64,000 nucleotides of DNA from Micromonospora sp. Llam0 (lineage in GTDB: Bacteria > Actinomycetota > Actinomycetes > Mycobacteriales > Micromonosporaceae), in NCBI RefSeq assembly GCF_003751085.1, contig NZ_RJJY01000001.1, forward strand, positions 5,270,001-5,334,000. The letters are read 5' to 3'. The notes beneath the pieces are model-generated. The model had not been told where the DNA came from. It made no database searches and was given only the letters and a program-made list of their open reading frames with translations. Position 1 is the stretch's first letter. Each line of letters opens with the position of its first letter. The translations under genes and the position numbers were made by a program. Of this stretch, positions 17,541 through 25,203 are shown piece after piece.

Positions 17541-18190
17541 TAAGTTATGAACTGGTTAGTACCACCTCCCGAGAGGGCTCTAGATATACAAAACTCGCTG
17601 TAATCGCGACCAGCGTTGCTCTGATTGTCTTGGTCGGGTTTTTGGCCATTCTTCCATTTCAAAGTAGTTTAGAGCAAGCTCCGGGAGAGGAAGAAAAGGA
17701 ACCGTCCTTGTACACGCAGGTTGACGACTTGTGCGAGGAGGTCGACACCTCGATCCTAGAAGCGGTTGTCGCCTTGGAAGCGGTCGAGCTTGAAGAACGT
17801 CCGGGAGACAATGATAGCGAAACTCAGGGCTGCCACCTAGCGTTGGATCCCGCCGGCCGCCCGCAGCCGGTCGGATTACAACTCTTCACTCACCTGTATC
17901 AGGACCAAGAGAGCGCGCTCGGCACGTTCGCCAGGACGAAACTTCTCGGATTCGGGATGGACCACGTCGAATCGATTGACGGAGCGTGGGACGATGGCGT
18001 GGCGATGCGCAAATCAGATCGGACGTCGGTTGAGATCCTCGTCGTGATCCGGCACCAAACACTTGTGCTCGTCGTGACCTTGCAGGCTTGGGTCTTGCCA
18101 GCACATCAAGATCAGCGGGCCGACCCGAAGGTGGCGCAGGCAGTTGTCGTGGAGTTCGTCGAGCACGTGCGCCAACTGATGGGGACGTAA
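17531..18190 (+). CDS. Single-pass membrane protein of unknown function, start altered by the IS630 end
   Basis: Up to 219 residues: a short N-terminal tail, one membrane segment (LAVIATSVALIVLVGFLAILPF, about 21-42) and an acidic exported domain with two cysteines (DDLCEEVDTS and TQGCHLALD). The layout resembles the DUF3558/sensor-type exported domains of actinobacteria, but I do not recognise it. The only good upstream start (TTG at 17531) lies within the right inverted repeat of the IS, has no ribosome site, and the sequence joined before insertion shows an in-frame stop just upstream. The native start is therefore uncertain and expression may have been lost or changed by the IS. GC content is lower than in flanking genes. 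Confidence 0.55.
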   Translation: MTPVSYELVSTTSREGSRYTKLAVIATSVALIVLVGFLAILPFQSSLEQAPGEEEKEPSLYTQVDDLCEEVDTSILEAVVALEAVELEERPGDNDSETQGCHLALDPAGRPQPVGLQLFTHLYQDQESALGTFARTKLLGFGMDHVESIDGAWDDGVAMRKSDRTSVEILVVIRHQTLVLVVTLQAWVLPAHQDQRADPKVAQAVVVEFVEHVRQLMGT

Positions 18191-18318
18191 AGTGACGAAA
18201 ACGGATGACTGATCAACTCGGCATCGCCCACGATAAGCCGTCCAATTTGGATCGAATAACGTCCAACCAGATATACCGGGTTACAAGTGGTGATCACGAC
18301 CGCCAGATGCCGAGCAGG

Positions 18319-18875
18319 TCATTCAGGACAACTGTCTGTCGATACCCCGTCCCGCTGGACCGTCACCGTTGCAGGCTTCGATAGGTCACTACTGGGAGGG
18401 AGGTGGTTCCTTGAGAATGGATATCCTTCTTCTCCACTATCCCCGCGACCACCGATACTATCAAGAAAATCACTAATCGCCTGGTCAAGATAGAAAACAA
18501 TGATCTGATACTGACGCTCGAAATCGTCATGATCCCCGACAGTGAAGGTGGCCGACCATGACCCACCTACATGAAACGCCCTGTTGAAAAATAGTTGGCA
18601 CCTTCGACATCTCGATGTGCCGACCAAACAACATAGCCGCCTTTGTGGGGCGCACTTCCATTGATGGTGACACATCGTCGAACTGGACCGACGGGGTAGT
18701 CTACGGATATTTCCTGACTCTTCGCAGAGTCGATGTTTATTTGTTGCACCTGTAACCGCACAGATTTTTCTTGATTTATCCCCTGCCACACGGCAACTGG
18801 AATAGCTATGACGGCAGCAAGAGTTGACGTGATTGTGAAGATCGCCAGCGTCTTCTGGCTCGGCCAATTTGGCAT
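18319..18875 (-). pseudogene. Frameshifted gene for a membrane-anchored beta-domain protein
   Basis: The first frame (18875 to about 18580) reads a membrane anchor (TLAIFTITSTLAAVIAIPVAVW) and the start of a domain (GSAPHKGGYVVWSAHRDVEGANYF), then stops. The continuation is in another frame: HVGGSWSATFTVGDHDDFERQ, then YQIIVFYLDQAISDFL, ending at 18319. A G-x-VW ... GSWSAT-x-VGD ... F/YxIxV layout is common in actinobacterial membrane proteins with a C-terminal beta-sandwich, so the two halves belong together and one frameshift near 18,570-18,600 splits them. The coding is relatively AT-rich. A sequencing error is an alternative explanation. Confidence 0.55.
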
Positions 18876-19058
18876 CCGTGCATCTTACACAGCCGCCAGT
18901 TGGGACAGACGATTCTATCGGCAATCTGTCACTTGAACCCGCCAGCAGACCGGCAGGCGGCGACAGGAGGCGACATGCCTACTCCCAGGACCCCGCTGAC
19001 ACGGCCCAGCCGGCTTGTGGCACTGCATCGACAGATGAATCCCAGGTCATCTGACGGG

Positions 19059-19064
19059 TACGGT
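19059..19064 (+). promoter_or_regulatory. -10 of a leaderless promoter for the barstar-like gene
   Basis: TACGGT is followed by six bases and ATG at 19071. The 195 bp between 18876 and 19058 hold no other gene that I can support. Confidence 0.35.
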
Positions 19065-19070
19065 CGTGGG

Positions 19071-20333
19071 ATGTCTCCGGCCGGAGGAAATTTGGAGGAG
19101 CCGCTACGACTCTCGGCGGGCGCGGAGCCGCTTCGGTGGCTACTGGTCGACGAAGACGCGGACGGGCCGGGCCGGGCGATCGCCGCGTGCGTCGACGTCG
19201 AAGGGCTGTTCGTCGACAGCCAGTCTCCTTCGCTGGCGGCGGTTCGGCCGACGGTGCTGGTCGGATGCCAGCCCAGGCCAGCACTGCGACGTGCACTCGA
19301 CGCGCTGGATCGCGGGGCCGGCAACCCTGGTGGTGCGGCCTGGCGCCGCCGGATTCGCGCTTCCATCGCCAGCGTGGCAGACGACGGCAGCGCAACCCCG
19401 GTGGTCGGCGTCCATGTCGAAGGGGCGGTGACGGCGGTCCGCCCGTCGGCCCTCGGGAACGGATCGCTCGATGTCACCCTCGACACCCCCGTCACCAACC
19501 CCATGCCGTACGGGGCACGCCACATCTGGGATCTCTGGCGATCCGGCCGACCGACCGAACCCGGCCGATGGGCGGGCTACCCCCGCGATCTCCGACACCA
19601 GTGGACGATGACAGCGCTGGCGTACCACCGGCACGACGCCCCGGACAAGCCAGCCAGCACCACCTACGAGGTCGACGGACGGAACATCACCGACATCGAA
19701 GGCTTCTACTGCGCCATCGGTGAAGCGGTCAACGGGCCGGGCGGCTACTTCGGCGCGAACCCCGACGCGCTGCACGACTGCACCCGAGGCGGCTGGGGCG
19801 CGGCGTCGCCGTTCAAGCTGATCTGGCGGCACTCGACCGTGGCTTGGAAACACCTGGGCCGGCCTGACCGTGCCACCGACCCCACGTTCGGGCAGCCGAT
19901 GGGCCATCTCGCCGCATTGGCGCCATCATCCGCTCGGCTGGCTACCGTCGTCGTTGACCTCGATCGAAGGACGTCCCAGCCTTCCCCGGTATCACATCGG
20001 AGGGGAAAGCCAGGACCTACCAGCCATGGCAGCGGAGCCCGTTCACGGGCACGGCCTTGTTCCTCGTTGGCAGGAGACGACCACATCCGACGAGGCGGTC
20101 CCGCTCAGCGCAGCGGTCGACAACTGGGCCGAAGAATCCAACGGCCGCATCGAGGCACGGACATTCGCGTTCGACGACGACCTCCCGCCCGACGCGGTCG
20201 GCGATGCACTGGTGAGCGTCGGCCTGGAGAGCGCCCAGGGCGTGACAACCGGGCTCGGCGCATGCTCGCCGCCGCAGGCGTGGCGGTCAGTTGCGGCGCT
20301 GGTCGGCGCTGCGCACGACGCACCGGTCGGTGA
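19071..20333 (+). CDS. Barstar-family (RNase inhibitor-like) protein, 3' end probably frameshifted
   Basis: The frame encodes 420 residues. An uncharacterised N-terminal part (about residues 20-200) precedes a barstar-like domain, recognised by YEVDGRNITDIEGFYCAIGE (about 202-221), then VNGPGGYFGANPDALHDC and PFKLIWRHS. Barstar-type proteins inhibit secreted or cytoplasmic RNases and often serve as immunity proteins. After about residue 285 the frame becomes Arg/Ser/Pro-rich and overlaps the next gene by 308 bp, so the true C terminus was probably lost. Near 19,900 a neighbouring frame reads GAIIRSAGYRRR and then stops, which would suit the end of a barstar domain. The start at 19071 is chosen for the leaderless promoter. 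Confidence 0.6.
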   Translation: MSPAGGNLEEPLRLSAGAEPLRWLLVDEDADGPGRAIAACVDVEGLFVDSQSPSLAAVRPTVLVGCQPRPALRRALDALDRGAGNPGGAAWRRRIRASIASVADDGSATPVVGVHVEGAVTAVRPSALGNGSLDVTLDTPVTNPMPYGARHIWDLWRSGRPTEPGRWAGYPRDLRHQWTMTALAYHRHDAPDKPASTTYEVDGRNITDIEGFYCAIGEAVNGPGGYFGANPDALHDCTRGGWGAASPFKLIWRHSTVAWKHLGRPDRATDPTFGQPMGHLAALAPSSARLATVVVDLDRRTSQPSPVSHRRGKPGPTSHGSGARSRARPCSSLAGDDHIRRGGPAQRSGRQLGRRIQRPHRGTDIRVRRRPPARRGRRCTGERRPGERPGRDNRARRMLAAAGVAVSCGAGRRCARRTGR

Positions 20334-20481
20334 CGTCGAGGCACTGGCGCATCGCTGCTCGTGGTATTCGTTCGCCGGCTCCACCGCGTGGTTTGACCGC
20401 ATCGCCTGGGATATCGGTCTGGCGGTGGTCTCACCGGACCGGCGGCGACTGGCGGTACTGGCTGCGAGCGACACCGACTGA
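20026..20481 (+). CDS. Hypothetical protein, 151 residues
   Basis: A small soluble protein rich in Ala/Asp/Trp, without signal peptide, membrane segment or motif I recognise. It contains DDDLPPDAVGDALVSVG and a Trp-rich C-terminal part (CSWYSFAGSTAWFDRIAWD). The ATG has AGGGGAAAGCCAGGA upstream. It lies directly downstream of the barstar-like gene, whose spurious extension overlaps it; the two may be co-transcribed. Confidence 0.55.
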   Translation: MAAEPVHGHGLVPRWQETTTSDEAVPLSAAVDNWAEESNGRIEARTFAFDDDLPPDAVGDALVSVGLESAQGVTTGLGACSPPQAWRSVAALVGAAHDAPVGDVEALAHRCSWYSFAGSTAWFDRIAWDIGLAVVSPDRRRLAVLAASDTD

Positions 20482-20537
20482 TCCGCCGACCAGCGCCGAT
20501 CAGCCCACGTTGAGTCGGTCCAGCATCGAAAGTATGA

Positions 20538-20556
20538 GGTGCTACCGCGTAGCACC
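20538..20556. promoter_or_regulatory. Palindromic operator of the first vapBC pair
   Basis: GGTGCTACCGCGTAGCACC has perfect 8-base arms around CGC. A -10-like TAGGCT at 20573-20578 follows, six bases before the vapB ATG, so the palindrome lies just upstream of a leaderless promoter. That is the usual place for antitoxin autoregulation. Confidence 0.6.
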
Positions 20557-20584
20557 CGGTGCCACCCCATGCTAGGCTTCCTGT

Positions 20585-20845
20585 ATGGCAGCGGAACTCA
20601 CCCAACGAGATCTTCGGGCGAAATCCGGACAGATCATGGATGCGGTTGAGCATGGTGAGTCGTTCATCGTCACCCGTAACGGCACCCCCATCGGTGAGTT
20701 GATCCCGCTACGTCGGCACCGGGTGGTGACCCGTGAGCAGTTCGCAGACGTGTCGGCGAACGCACCGGTCATAGATGCGGCGCGGTTCCGTGCCGACGCG
20801 GACAGCGCCATGGACGGTGGCCTCCGGGACCCTTATGAAGGCTGA
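20585..20845 (+). CDS. vapB: Phd/YefM-family antitoxin (VapB-like)
   Basis: 86 residues. The N-terminal Phd/YefM DNA-binding fold is seen in LTQRDLRAKSGQIMDAVEHGESFIVTRNG and TPIGELIPL (long run given only by its ends: LTQRDL to IPL). The C-terminal part, rich in Ala/Asp, would bind and block the toxin. The ATG directly follows a -10 element, so translation is probably leaderless. It overlaps the downstream toxin by 11 bases. It should bind the palindrome at 20538-20556. Confidence 0.85.
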   Translation: MAAELTQRDLRAKSGQIMDAVEHGESFIVTRNGTPIGELIPLRRHRVVTREQFADVSANAPVIDAARFRADADSAMDGGLRDPYEG

Positions 20846-21260
20846 GGCGCACGGCCTGCTCGACACCAACATCCTTATCCTGCGCCGGCAGATCGACCAT
20901 GCCCGGCTGCCGGACACCATGTCGATCAGCACAGTTACCCTCGCCGAGCTGTCGGCTGGTCCGCATCACACCGATGATCCAGCCGAGCGTGCCCGCCGGT
21001 TGGACGTGCTCCAACGGGCCGAGTCCGAGTTCGATCCGCTGCCGTTCGACGCGGAGGCGGCACGGGCGTTCGGCAGAGTAGTCGCAGCCGTGCTGGCGGC
21101 AGGTCGCAAGCCGAGAGCACGGACGGCTGACCTCATGATCGCAAGTGTCGCCATCGGAAACCGCCTACCGCTCTACACCACGAACCCTGACGACTTCGCC
21201 GGTCTGGACACCCTGGTGACGGTGGTGGCGGTACCGCTTCCTGGATCGCTTCAGCTGTAG
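20835..21260 (+). CDS. vapC: PIN-domain toxin (VapC)
   Basis: 141 residues, a PIN-domain ribonuclease. Acidic active-site residues are visible: Asp in LLDTNILI (about residue 9), Glu in TLAELSAG (about 37), Asp in ARTADLMIASVA (about 98) and the distal Asp in TTNPDDFAGL. The ATG overlaps the antitoxin stop. Its last ~39 bases occur again, slightly changed, at 21947-21985. Confidence 0.88.
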   Translation: MKAEAHGLLDTNILILRRQIDHARLPDTMSISTVTLAELSAGPHHTDDPAERARRLDVLQRAESEFDPLPFDAEAARAFGRVVAAVLAAGRKPRARTADLMIASVAIGNRLPLYTTNPDDFAGLDTLVTVVAVPLPGSLQL

Positions 21261-21267
21261 GGATCAC

Positions 21268-21816
21268 TCAGGACCACAGGCAGGATTCGTCGGGCAGGCG
21301 GCCCACGATGAGGGGCGGGGCGGCGGTTTCCGACCGGACGTGGCCGAGCAGGCAGACGGGCCCGGCCCGGACGGCGTACAGGATCGCCCCCGCTGGGGCC
21401 GGGTCGGTGTACCTGGCTGGCCGTACCGCCGGGTCGTTGAAGCCGGAAGCGACCAGCGCCTGCCGGACCGCCTCCGGTGTGGTGGCCGGGAGCCGGCAGT
21501 GCTCCAACGGCCTGGGACAATCCGCGCCAAGCTCGCGGACGAAACCGTCCAGCAGCGCCTGCCGGCGTGGCAGCGCCGCTACCCGCTCGTCATCGGTCAC
21601 CGGCGTACGCCGGCCGAGATCCTCGGCGATGCGATCGCAGTAGTCGTCAATGCTCGACGCCACCTGGGCACAAACGAACTGCTCGACAGCCGCAGCAGGC
21701 CGCTCATCCGGCTCGCTGGCCGACATGCTGGCCCGCACCAGCGGTACGGCGACCGCAGCCGCGCTGGCGACCACGAACAGCACGGCGATGGGTAGCCCAA
21801 TCCGGACAGCCCGCAT
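21268..21816 (-). CDS. Small exported/membrane-anchored protein of unknown function
   Basis: 182 residues from the ATG at 21816. One N-terminal hydrophobic segment (IGLPIAVLFVVASAAAVAVPL) anchors or exports it. The exported part has a helical section with cysteines (FVCAQVASSIDDYCDRI) and a C-terminal domain (EAVRQALVASGF ... PAGAILYAVRAGPVCLLGHV ... LPDESCLW), a layout I have seen in actinobacterial DUF families (DUF6993-like). The frame extends to 21879, but the ATG just before the hydrophobic segment gives the better signal. It is convergent with vapC, eight bases apart. Confidence 0.65.
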   Translation of the reverse strand: MRAVRIGLPIAVLFVVASAAAVAVPLVRASMSASEPDERPAAAVEQFVCAQVASSIDDYCDRIAEDLGRRTPVTDDERVAALPRRQALLDGFVRELGADCPRPLEHCRLPATTPEAVRQALVASGFNDPAVRPARYTDPAPAGAILYAVRAGPVCLLGHVRSETAAPPLIVGRLPDESCLWS

Positions 21817-21867
21817 TGCGTCACCGTACCGCTGCCTGGCGACGCTGATGGAGCGACGGGAGACGTC

Positions 21868-21969
21868 ATGGGCAGGCACAGGTCGCTCGTTGCCGCCGTA
21901 CTGATCATGGAAGCCCTACCGGGCTACGCTGGCGCCTCGACCGCGGCGCCGGTCTGGACACCCCGGTAA
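21868..21969 (+). pseudogene. Truncated signal-peptide ORF fused to a vapC tail fragment
   Basis: A 33-codon frame begins MGRHRSLVAAVLIMEALPGY, which looks like the start of a signal peptide, then runs out of frame into a copy of the 3' end of vapC and stops. It appears to be the junction of two gene fragments. No complete gene is present between 21817 and 21998. Confidence 0.35.
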
Positions 21970-21985
21970 CGGTGGTGGCGGTACC
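21947..21985 (+). repeat. Direct duplicate of the vapC 3' end (other copy 21197-21235)
   Basis: The 39-base segment starting CGCCGGTCTGGACACCC differs from the vapC tail at two positions only. It is probably the remnant of a second vapC copy. Confidence 0.7.
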
Positions 21986-21998
21986 TCGTCTTCGTGGG

Positions 21999-22409
21999 TC
22001 AGTTCTGGCCGGGGCTTGCTACGGGTAGTCCCGCTTCCTTGGCATGATCGAGCAGCCGCCGGTCGTAGGTGACGAAGGCAGTGAGTGCCGCGCCGGACTC
22101 GTTGGTCAGCACCTGGGCGGTGGCCAGGTGGATGGCGTCGAGGCTGCGAAGCGTCGGCTCGGCGAACGCGGCTGCGGTCGCACGGATCGTGCTGTCGATC
22201 TCCAGTCGGAACAGCCGTCCGACGGCAGCCGGCACTCCGATCAACGCTTGCGGAGCTGATCGGCGCAGCGCTCTGGGTACTTCCACCTCGACGAGAGCGG
22301 AGGAGACCAGCGGTACGTCGTCGTGCTTGTTGAGCCAGGCAACAAGGTCGGCGCTGCACACCTCCTGCCGAACCAGCTTGACGACGGCAGCTGAATCGAG
22401 ATAGATCAC
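21999..22409 (-). CDS. vapC: PIN-domain toxin (VapC)
   Basis: 136 residues. PIN signature residues: Asp in MIYLDSAAVVKL (about 5), Glu in SALVEVEVPRA (about 42), Asp in LRSLDAIHLATA (about 92) and Asp in FVTYDRRLL (about 115). The GTG start overlaps the antitoxin stop (GTGA). The C-terminal end (DHAKEAGLPVASPG) is typical of this subgroup, which also includes the third pair at 45 kb. Confidence 0.9.
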   Translation of the reverse strand: MIYLDSAAVVKLVRQEVCSADLVAWLNKHDDVPLVSSALVEVEVPRALRRSAPQALIGVPAAVGRLFRLEIDSTIRATAAAFAEPTLRSLDAIHLATAQVLTNESGAALTAFVTYDRRLLDHAKEAGLPVASPGQN

Positions 22410-22684
22410 CAGCGCTCCTCGTCGCGCATCGCGGCGAGCGAGGCGGCCACGTCCATGTTCTCGTCACCGAGCTTCGGCGGAAGCGGCACAGAGCCGCCGC
22501 CGGTGGGGGCGACAGCCCGCCCTGCCGCTACCAGCTTCGCCAACACCGACCGGTCGTCGCCTACCGGGACGAGTCGGGCGATCGGGTGTCCGCGGTCGGT
22601 GATCTCGACAGTCTCGCCACCACTCACCCGAGCCAACACCTGGCTCGTGTTCTGGTTCAGCTCCCGGACACCGATGCGCTCCAT
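22406..22684 (-). CDS. vapB: Phd/YefM-family antitoxin (VapB)
   Basis: 92 residues. The Phd fold is seen from RIGVRELNQNTSQVLARV through GETVEITDRGHPIARLVP. The C terminus ends in MRDEERW, the same end as the antitoxin at 44740, so the two pairs are related. The ATG has no ribosome site but follows a -10 (TACACT) by seven bases. It should repress from the palindrome just upstream. Confidence 0.9.
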   Translation of the reverse strand: MERIGVRELNQNTSQVLARVSGGETVEITDRGHPIARLVPVGDDRSVLAKLVAAGRAVAPTGGGSVPLPPKLGDENMDVAASLAAMRDEERW

Positions 22685-22694
22685 GGGTACGAGT

Positions 22695-22713
22695 GTAGAA
22701 CTAAATGTTCTAC
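22695..22713. promoter_or_regulatory. Palindromic operator of the second vapBC pair
   Basis: GTAGAACTAAATGTTCTAC has 7-base perfect arms around five bases. On the minus strand it touches the -10 TACACT and lies 11 bases upstream of the vapB ATG. Confidence 0.65.
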
Positions 22714-22766
22714 GACTCCAGCTTCTGGCAGGGCCTGGCGACAGCAGGAAGCCGGATGACCTGGAT

Positions 22767-23020
22767 TGAGAAGATCGGCGCCGTCAGCTTCGCCGACCTG
22801 CTCGCCAGTTGATGGAGAACGAGAAGCTCTTCCTCAACGCCGCCCGCACCAGCGGACCGGCCTTACCGCCGGACGAACTGGTCACAGACAGCAACGGCAG
22901 CGCCGGACTGCTGGTGCAGCGTATCTACCGAGTCACTGGATGGCGCACTCGCCCTGGTGGCAGTCGAGGGCGGCCACCAGGTGCAGGGCCGGGCCACCGG
23001 CCGACAAAGTATCGGCTGCG
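22767..23020 (+). pseudogene. Decayed fragment of a hipA-like toxin gene
   Basis: The segment reads EKIGAVSFADLLA, a stop, then ENEKLFLNAARTSG ... LPPDELVTDSNGSAGLL, matching the intact HipA at 27.2 kb (residues about 137-150 and about 197-250). About 150 bases between the two parts are missing, an in-frame stop is present, and a 2-base loss (CACTGGATGG against CACTGTGGATGG) shifts the frame. Homology ends near 23020. The kinase centre and both ends of the gene are gone. Confidence 0.8.
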
Positions 23021-23030
23021 AAGCCCGCGA

Positions 23031-23086
23031 TTGGCAGACTAGATCGCCTGCGTTTGGCAGAGTAACTACCCTGCACTTGGTAGAGT
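23031..23086 (+). repeat. Three TTGGCAGA-type direct repeats at 23-bp spacing upstream of the DUF4143 ATPase
   Basis: TTGGCAGACT (23031), TTGGCAGAGT (23054) and TTGGTAGAGT (23077) begin exactly 23 bases apart, and parts of the spacers also agree (CCTGC). The last copy contains TAGAGT, a good -10 six bases before the GTG start. The array is therefore probably both promoter and operator. Confidence 0.6.
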
Positions 23087-23092
23087 GACGGA

Positions 23093-24361
23093 GTGGTTGA
23101 GTATCGACGCCGCGTCCTGGACGGCACGCTGGACGAGCTCCAGCCGCATCTTCGTGCCATGTCGATCCACGGGCCGAAGGGCGTCGGGAAGACCGCGACG
23201 GCGATGCGACGAACCGCATCGGTCATCGATCTCAGTCTGGCCGCCCAGCGCGAGATCGTCACGGCCGACCCGTCGATCCTGACCCGCCTCCCGGGGCCGG
23301 TCCTGGTGGACGAGTGGCAGCGCCTACCCGAGGTATGGGACCACGTGCGACGCGCCGTCGATGCCGGCTCCCCGCCCGGTCACTTCATCATCGCTGGAAG
23401 CTCGGCACCACGAGGCGCAGTGGTCCACTCCGGTGCCGGGCGGATCGTGCCAATGCGGATGCGGCCGCTGAGCCTGGCCGAGCGGGCCATAGAAACGCCG
23501 ACCGTGAGCCTGGCGGCGCTGCTGGCGGGCGACCGCGTCGTCGGCGGTACCACCAAGCTCCGGTTGACGGACTACGTCGAAGAGATCGTGGCGTCGGGCT
23601 TTCCTGCCATCCGCGCATTGCCGCCTCGGGTGCGTCGAGCGGAGCTGGATGCGTACCTGGACAACGTCGTGCAGCGGGAGTTCCCCGAGCAGGGCTACCC
23701 GGTTCGCCGGCCGGCCGTGCTGCGTGCATGGCTGGCCGCGTACGCGGCCGCGACATCAACCACGACGGCGTACTCGAAGATCCTCGACGCGGCATCCGCC
23801 AGGCTGGCGAACAAACCGGCGAAGGAGACCACCCTCGCCTACCGAGACGCCCTGACATCACTGTGGCTACTCGATGCGATACCGCCGTGGATTCCCAGCC
23901 ACAACCACCTGGACCGGCTCGGCCAAGCGGCCAAACACCACCTCGCCGACCCAGCGCTGGCCGCCCGGCTGCTCGGGCTCGACGGCGCCGCGCTGTTGCG
24001 CGCCGAGCAGGGCAGCACGGACCTGTCCGGAGGCACGATCCTCGGCGCGCTCTTCGAGCACCTCGCCGCGCTGAGCATTCACACCTACGCAGAGGCTGCG
24101 GAGGCCCGAGTTGGTCATCTGCGCACCCGCAACGGCGATCACGAGGTGGACCTGATCGTCCAACACGCGGACGGCCGAGTGCTGGGTGTCGAAGTCAAGC
24201 TGGCCGATCGCGTCGAGGACGCCGACACCAAGCATCTGCACTGGCTCCGCGACCGCATCGGCAAGGAAGTGATCGATGGAGTCGTCGTGTACGCGGGCGA
24301 ACACGCCTACCGGCGCCGCGACGACATCGCGGTCGTGCCGCTGGCTCTACTCGGCCCGTGA
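23093..24361 (+). CDS. AAA_14/DUF4143 ATPase (COG1373)
   Basis: 422 residues. The N-terminal AAA_14 ATPase domain has Walker A GPKGVGKTATA (about 28-38) and Walker B GPVLVDEWQRL (about 70). The DUF4143 domain in the C-terminal half ends with a PD-(D/E)xK-like pattern, EVDLIVQHADG then VLGVEVKLAD (about 345-370). Such proteins are widespread and poorly understood; a toxin or self-recognition role has been suggested for some. The protein is full length for the family. The GTG start follows a -10 with six bases between, so translation is probably leaderless, and three 23-bp-spaced repeats precede it. Confidence 0.85.
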   Translation: MVEYRRRVLDGTLDELQPHLRAMSIHGPKGVGKTATAMRRTASVIDLSLAAQREIVTADPSILTRLPGPVLVDEWQRLPEVWDHVRRAVDAGSPPGHFIIAGSSAPRGAVVHSGAGRIVPMRMRPLSLAERAIETPTVSLAALLAGDRVVGGTTKLRLTDYVEEIVASGFPAIRALPPRVRRAELDAYLDNVVQREFPEQGYPVRRPAVLRAWLAAYAAATSTTTAYSKILDAASARLANKPAKETTLAYRDALTSLWLLDAIPPWIPSHNHLDRLGQAAKHHLADPALAARLLGLDGAALLRAEQGSTDLSGGTILGALFEHLAALSIHTYAEAAEARVGHLRTRNGDHEVDLIVQHADGRVLGVEVKLADRVEDADTKHLHWLRDRIGKEVIDGVVVYAGEHAYRRRDDIAVVPLALLGP

Positions 24362-24400
24362 CGGGCGATGCCCGCACGCCCGCACGCCCGAAACTGGCCA

Positions 24401-24459
24401 CCGAGGTGACGCTGACGCACCTCAAAACGCGAGAATTACGTGCGTCAGCATCACCTCGG
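24401..24459. terminator. Hairpin between convergent genes (bidirectional terminator candidate)
   Basis: CCGAGGTGACGCTGACGCAC at 24401-24420 pairs with 24440-24459 with a single mismatch; the loop is 19 bases. It lies between the 3' ends of the DUF4143 gene and the sigma-factor-linked gene. No T-run follows, as is common in actinobacteria. Confidence 0.6.
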
Positions 24460-24474
24460 CGCACAGCCACATAC

Positions 24475-25203
24475 TCACTCGCCTGGTTGTGGCCACAGGA
24501 CCTTTGTCGGGTGCGGGCTGGGGCCGGTGTAGCGGGCTGAACCGAGCAGTCCGGACAGGGCACAGGACCTACCGTCGGTCGGCGCGAGATAAAACACCGT
24601 ATACGTCGTATGGGTCGCCGGGTCGAAGTAGTGCGAGATGACCAAAACGCTGTTGTCGGGAAACAGCGCCGGCCGCATGACGTACCCGTCGGTGGAGATC
24701 GGCTCCCCGCTGGGACTCATGTTGTTCAAACCTTCGCCTGTCCGCTCCGTTCCCGCTGGATCGCAAAAGGGTACGGGACGACCAGGCCTCCGGGTTCGCA
24801 GCTCGGTTGGTACGCCGGCCCGGCGCAGGTCGGCGGCAAGACCAGCTGGATCATTGAGCCGGTCCCACTCCACGATCAACTCCACCGAGCCGTCGGAATT
24901 CGTGGTGACCGCGTACGCGGGGGTGGCGCCGCCGGGGCCGTCGAGCCAGATCGTCGACGCCGCGAGGGCCACCGCCACGGCTGCGGCGGCAACCCCGCCG
25001 AGCACGAGCCGCCGGTGCCGCACCCGACGAACAGCGGCGGTGGGCTGCCGCCGTACCGCTGTCACGCCGGACGGTTGCGCGGCGTCGGACCGGGGCTGAG
25101 CGAGGATGCCGGCCAGCATCGCCGCAGCCTGCGGCGACTCCGCGTCCACTCGCCAGTCGGCGACCGGGTCCGCGTCGCGCATCAGTCGGTCGGTCTCCAT
25201 CAT
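24475..25203 (-). CDS. ECF-sigma-linked single-pass membrane protein (CU044_5270-like, putative anti-sigma role)
   Basis: 242 residues. A cytoplasmic N-terminal stretch (about 1-65, DADPVADWRVDAESPQ) precedes one membrane segment (LVLGGVAAAAVAVALAAS, about 68-85) and an exported domain beginning ATPAYAVTTNSDGSVEL, the usual opening of the CU044_5270 family. The ATG overlaps the sigma factor stop (ATGA), so the two are translationally coupled. Membrane proteins in this position usually hold the sigma factor inactive, but the N-terminal part has no recognisable zinc anti-sigma motif. Confidence 0.75.
   Translation of the reverse strand: MMETDRLMRDADPVADWRVDAESPQAAAMLAGILAQPRSDAAQPSGVTAVRRQPTAAVRRVRHRRLVLGGVAAAAVAVALAASTIWLDGPGGATPAYAVTTNSDGSVELIVEWDRLNDPAGLAADLRRAGVPTELRTRRPGRPVPFCDPAGTERTGEGLNNMSPSGEPISTDGYVMRPALFPDNSVLVISHYFDPATHTTYTVFYLAPTDGRSCALSGLLGSARYTGPSPHPTKVLWPQPGE

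Noticed and set aside
23031..23086. CRISPR array
   Set aside because: Only three 10-base repeats with 13-base spacers, and the last one forms a promoter; no cas gene is near.
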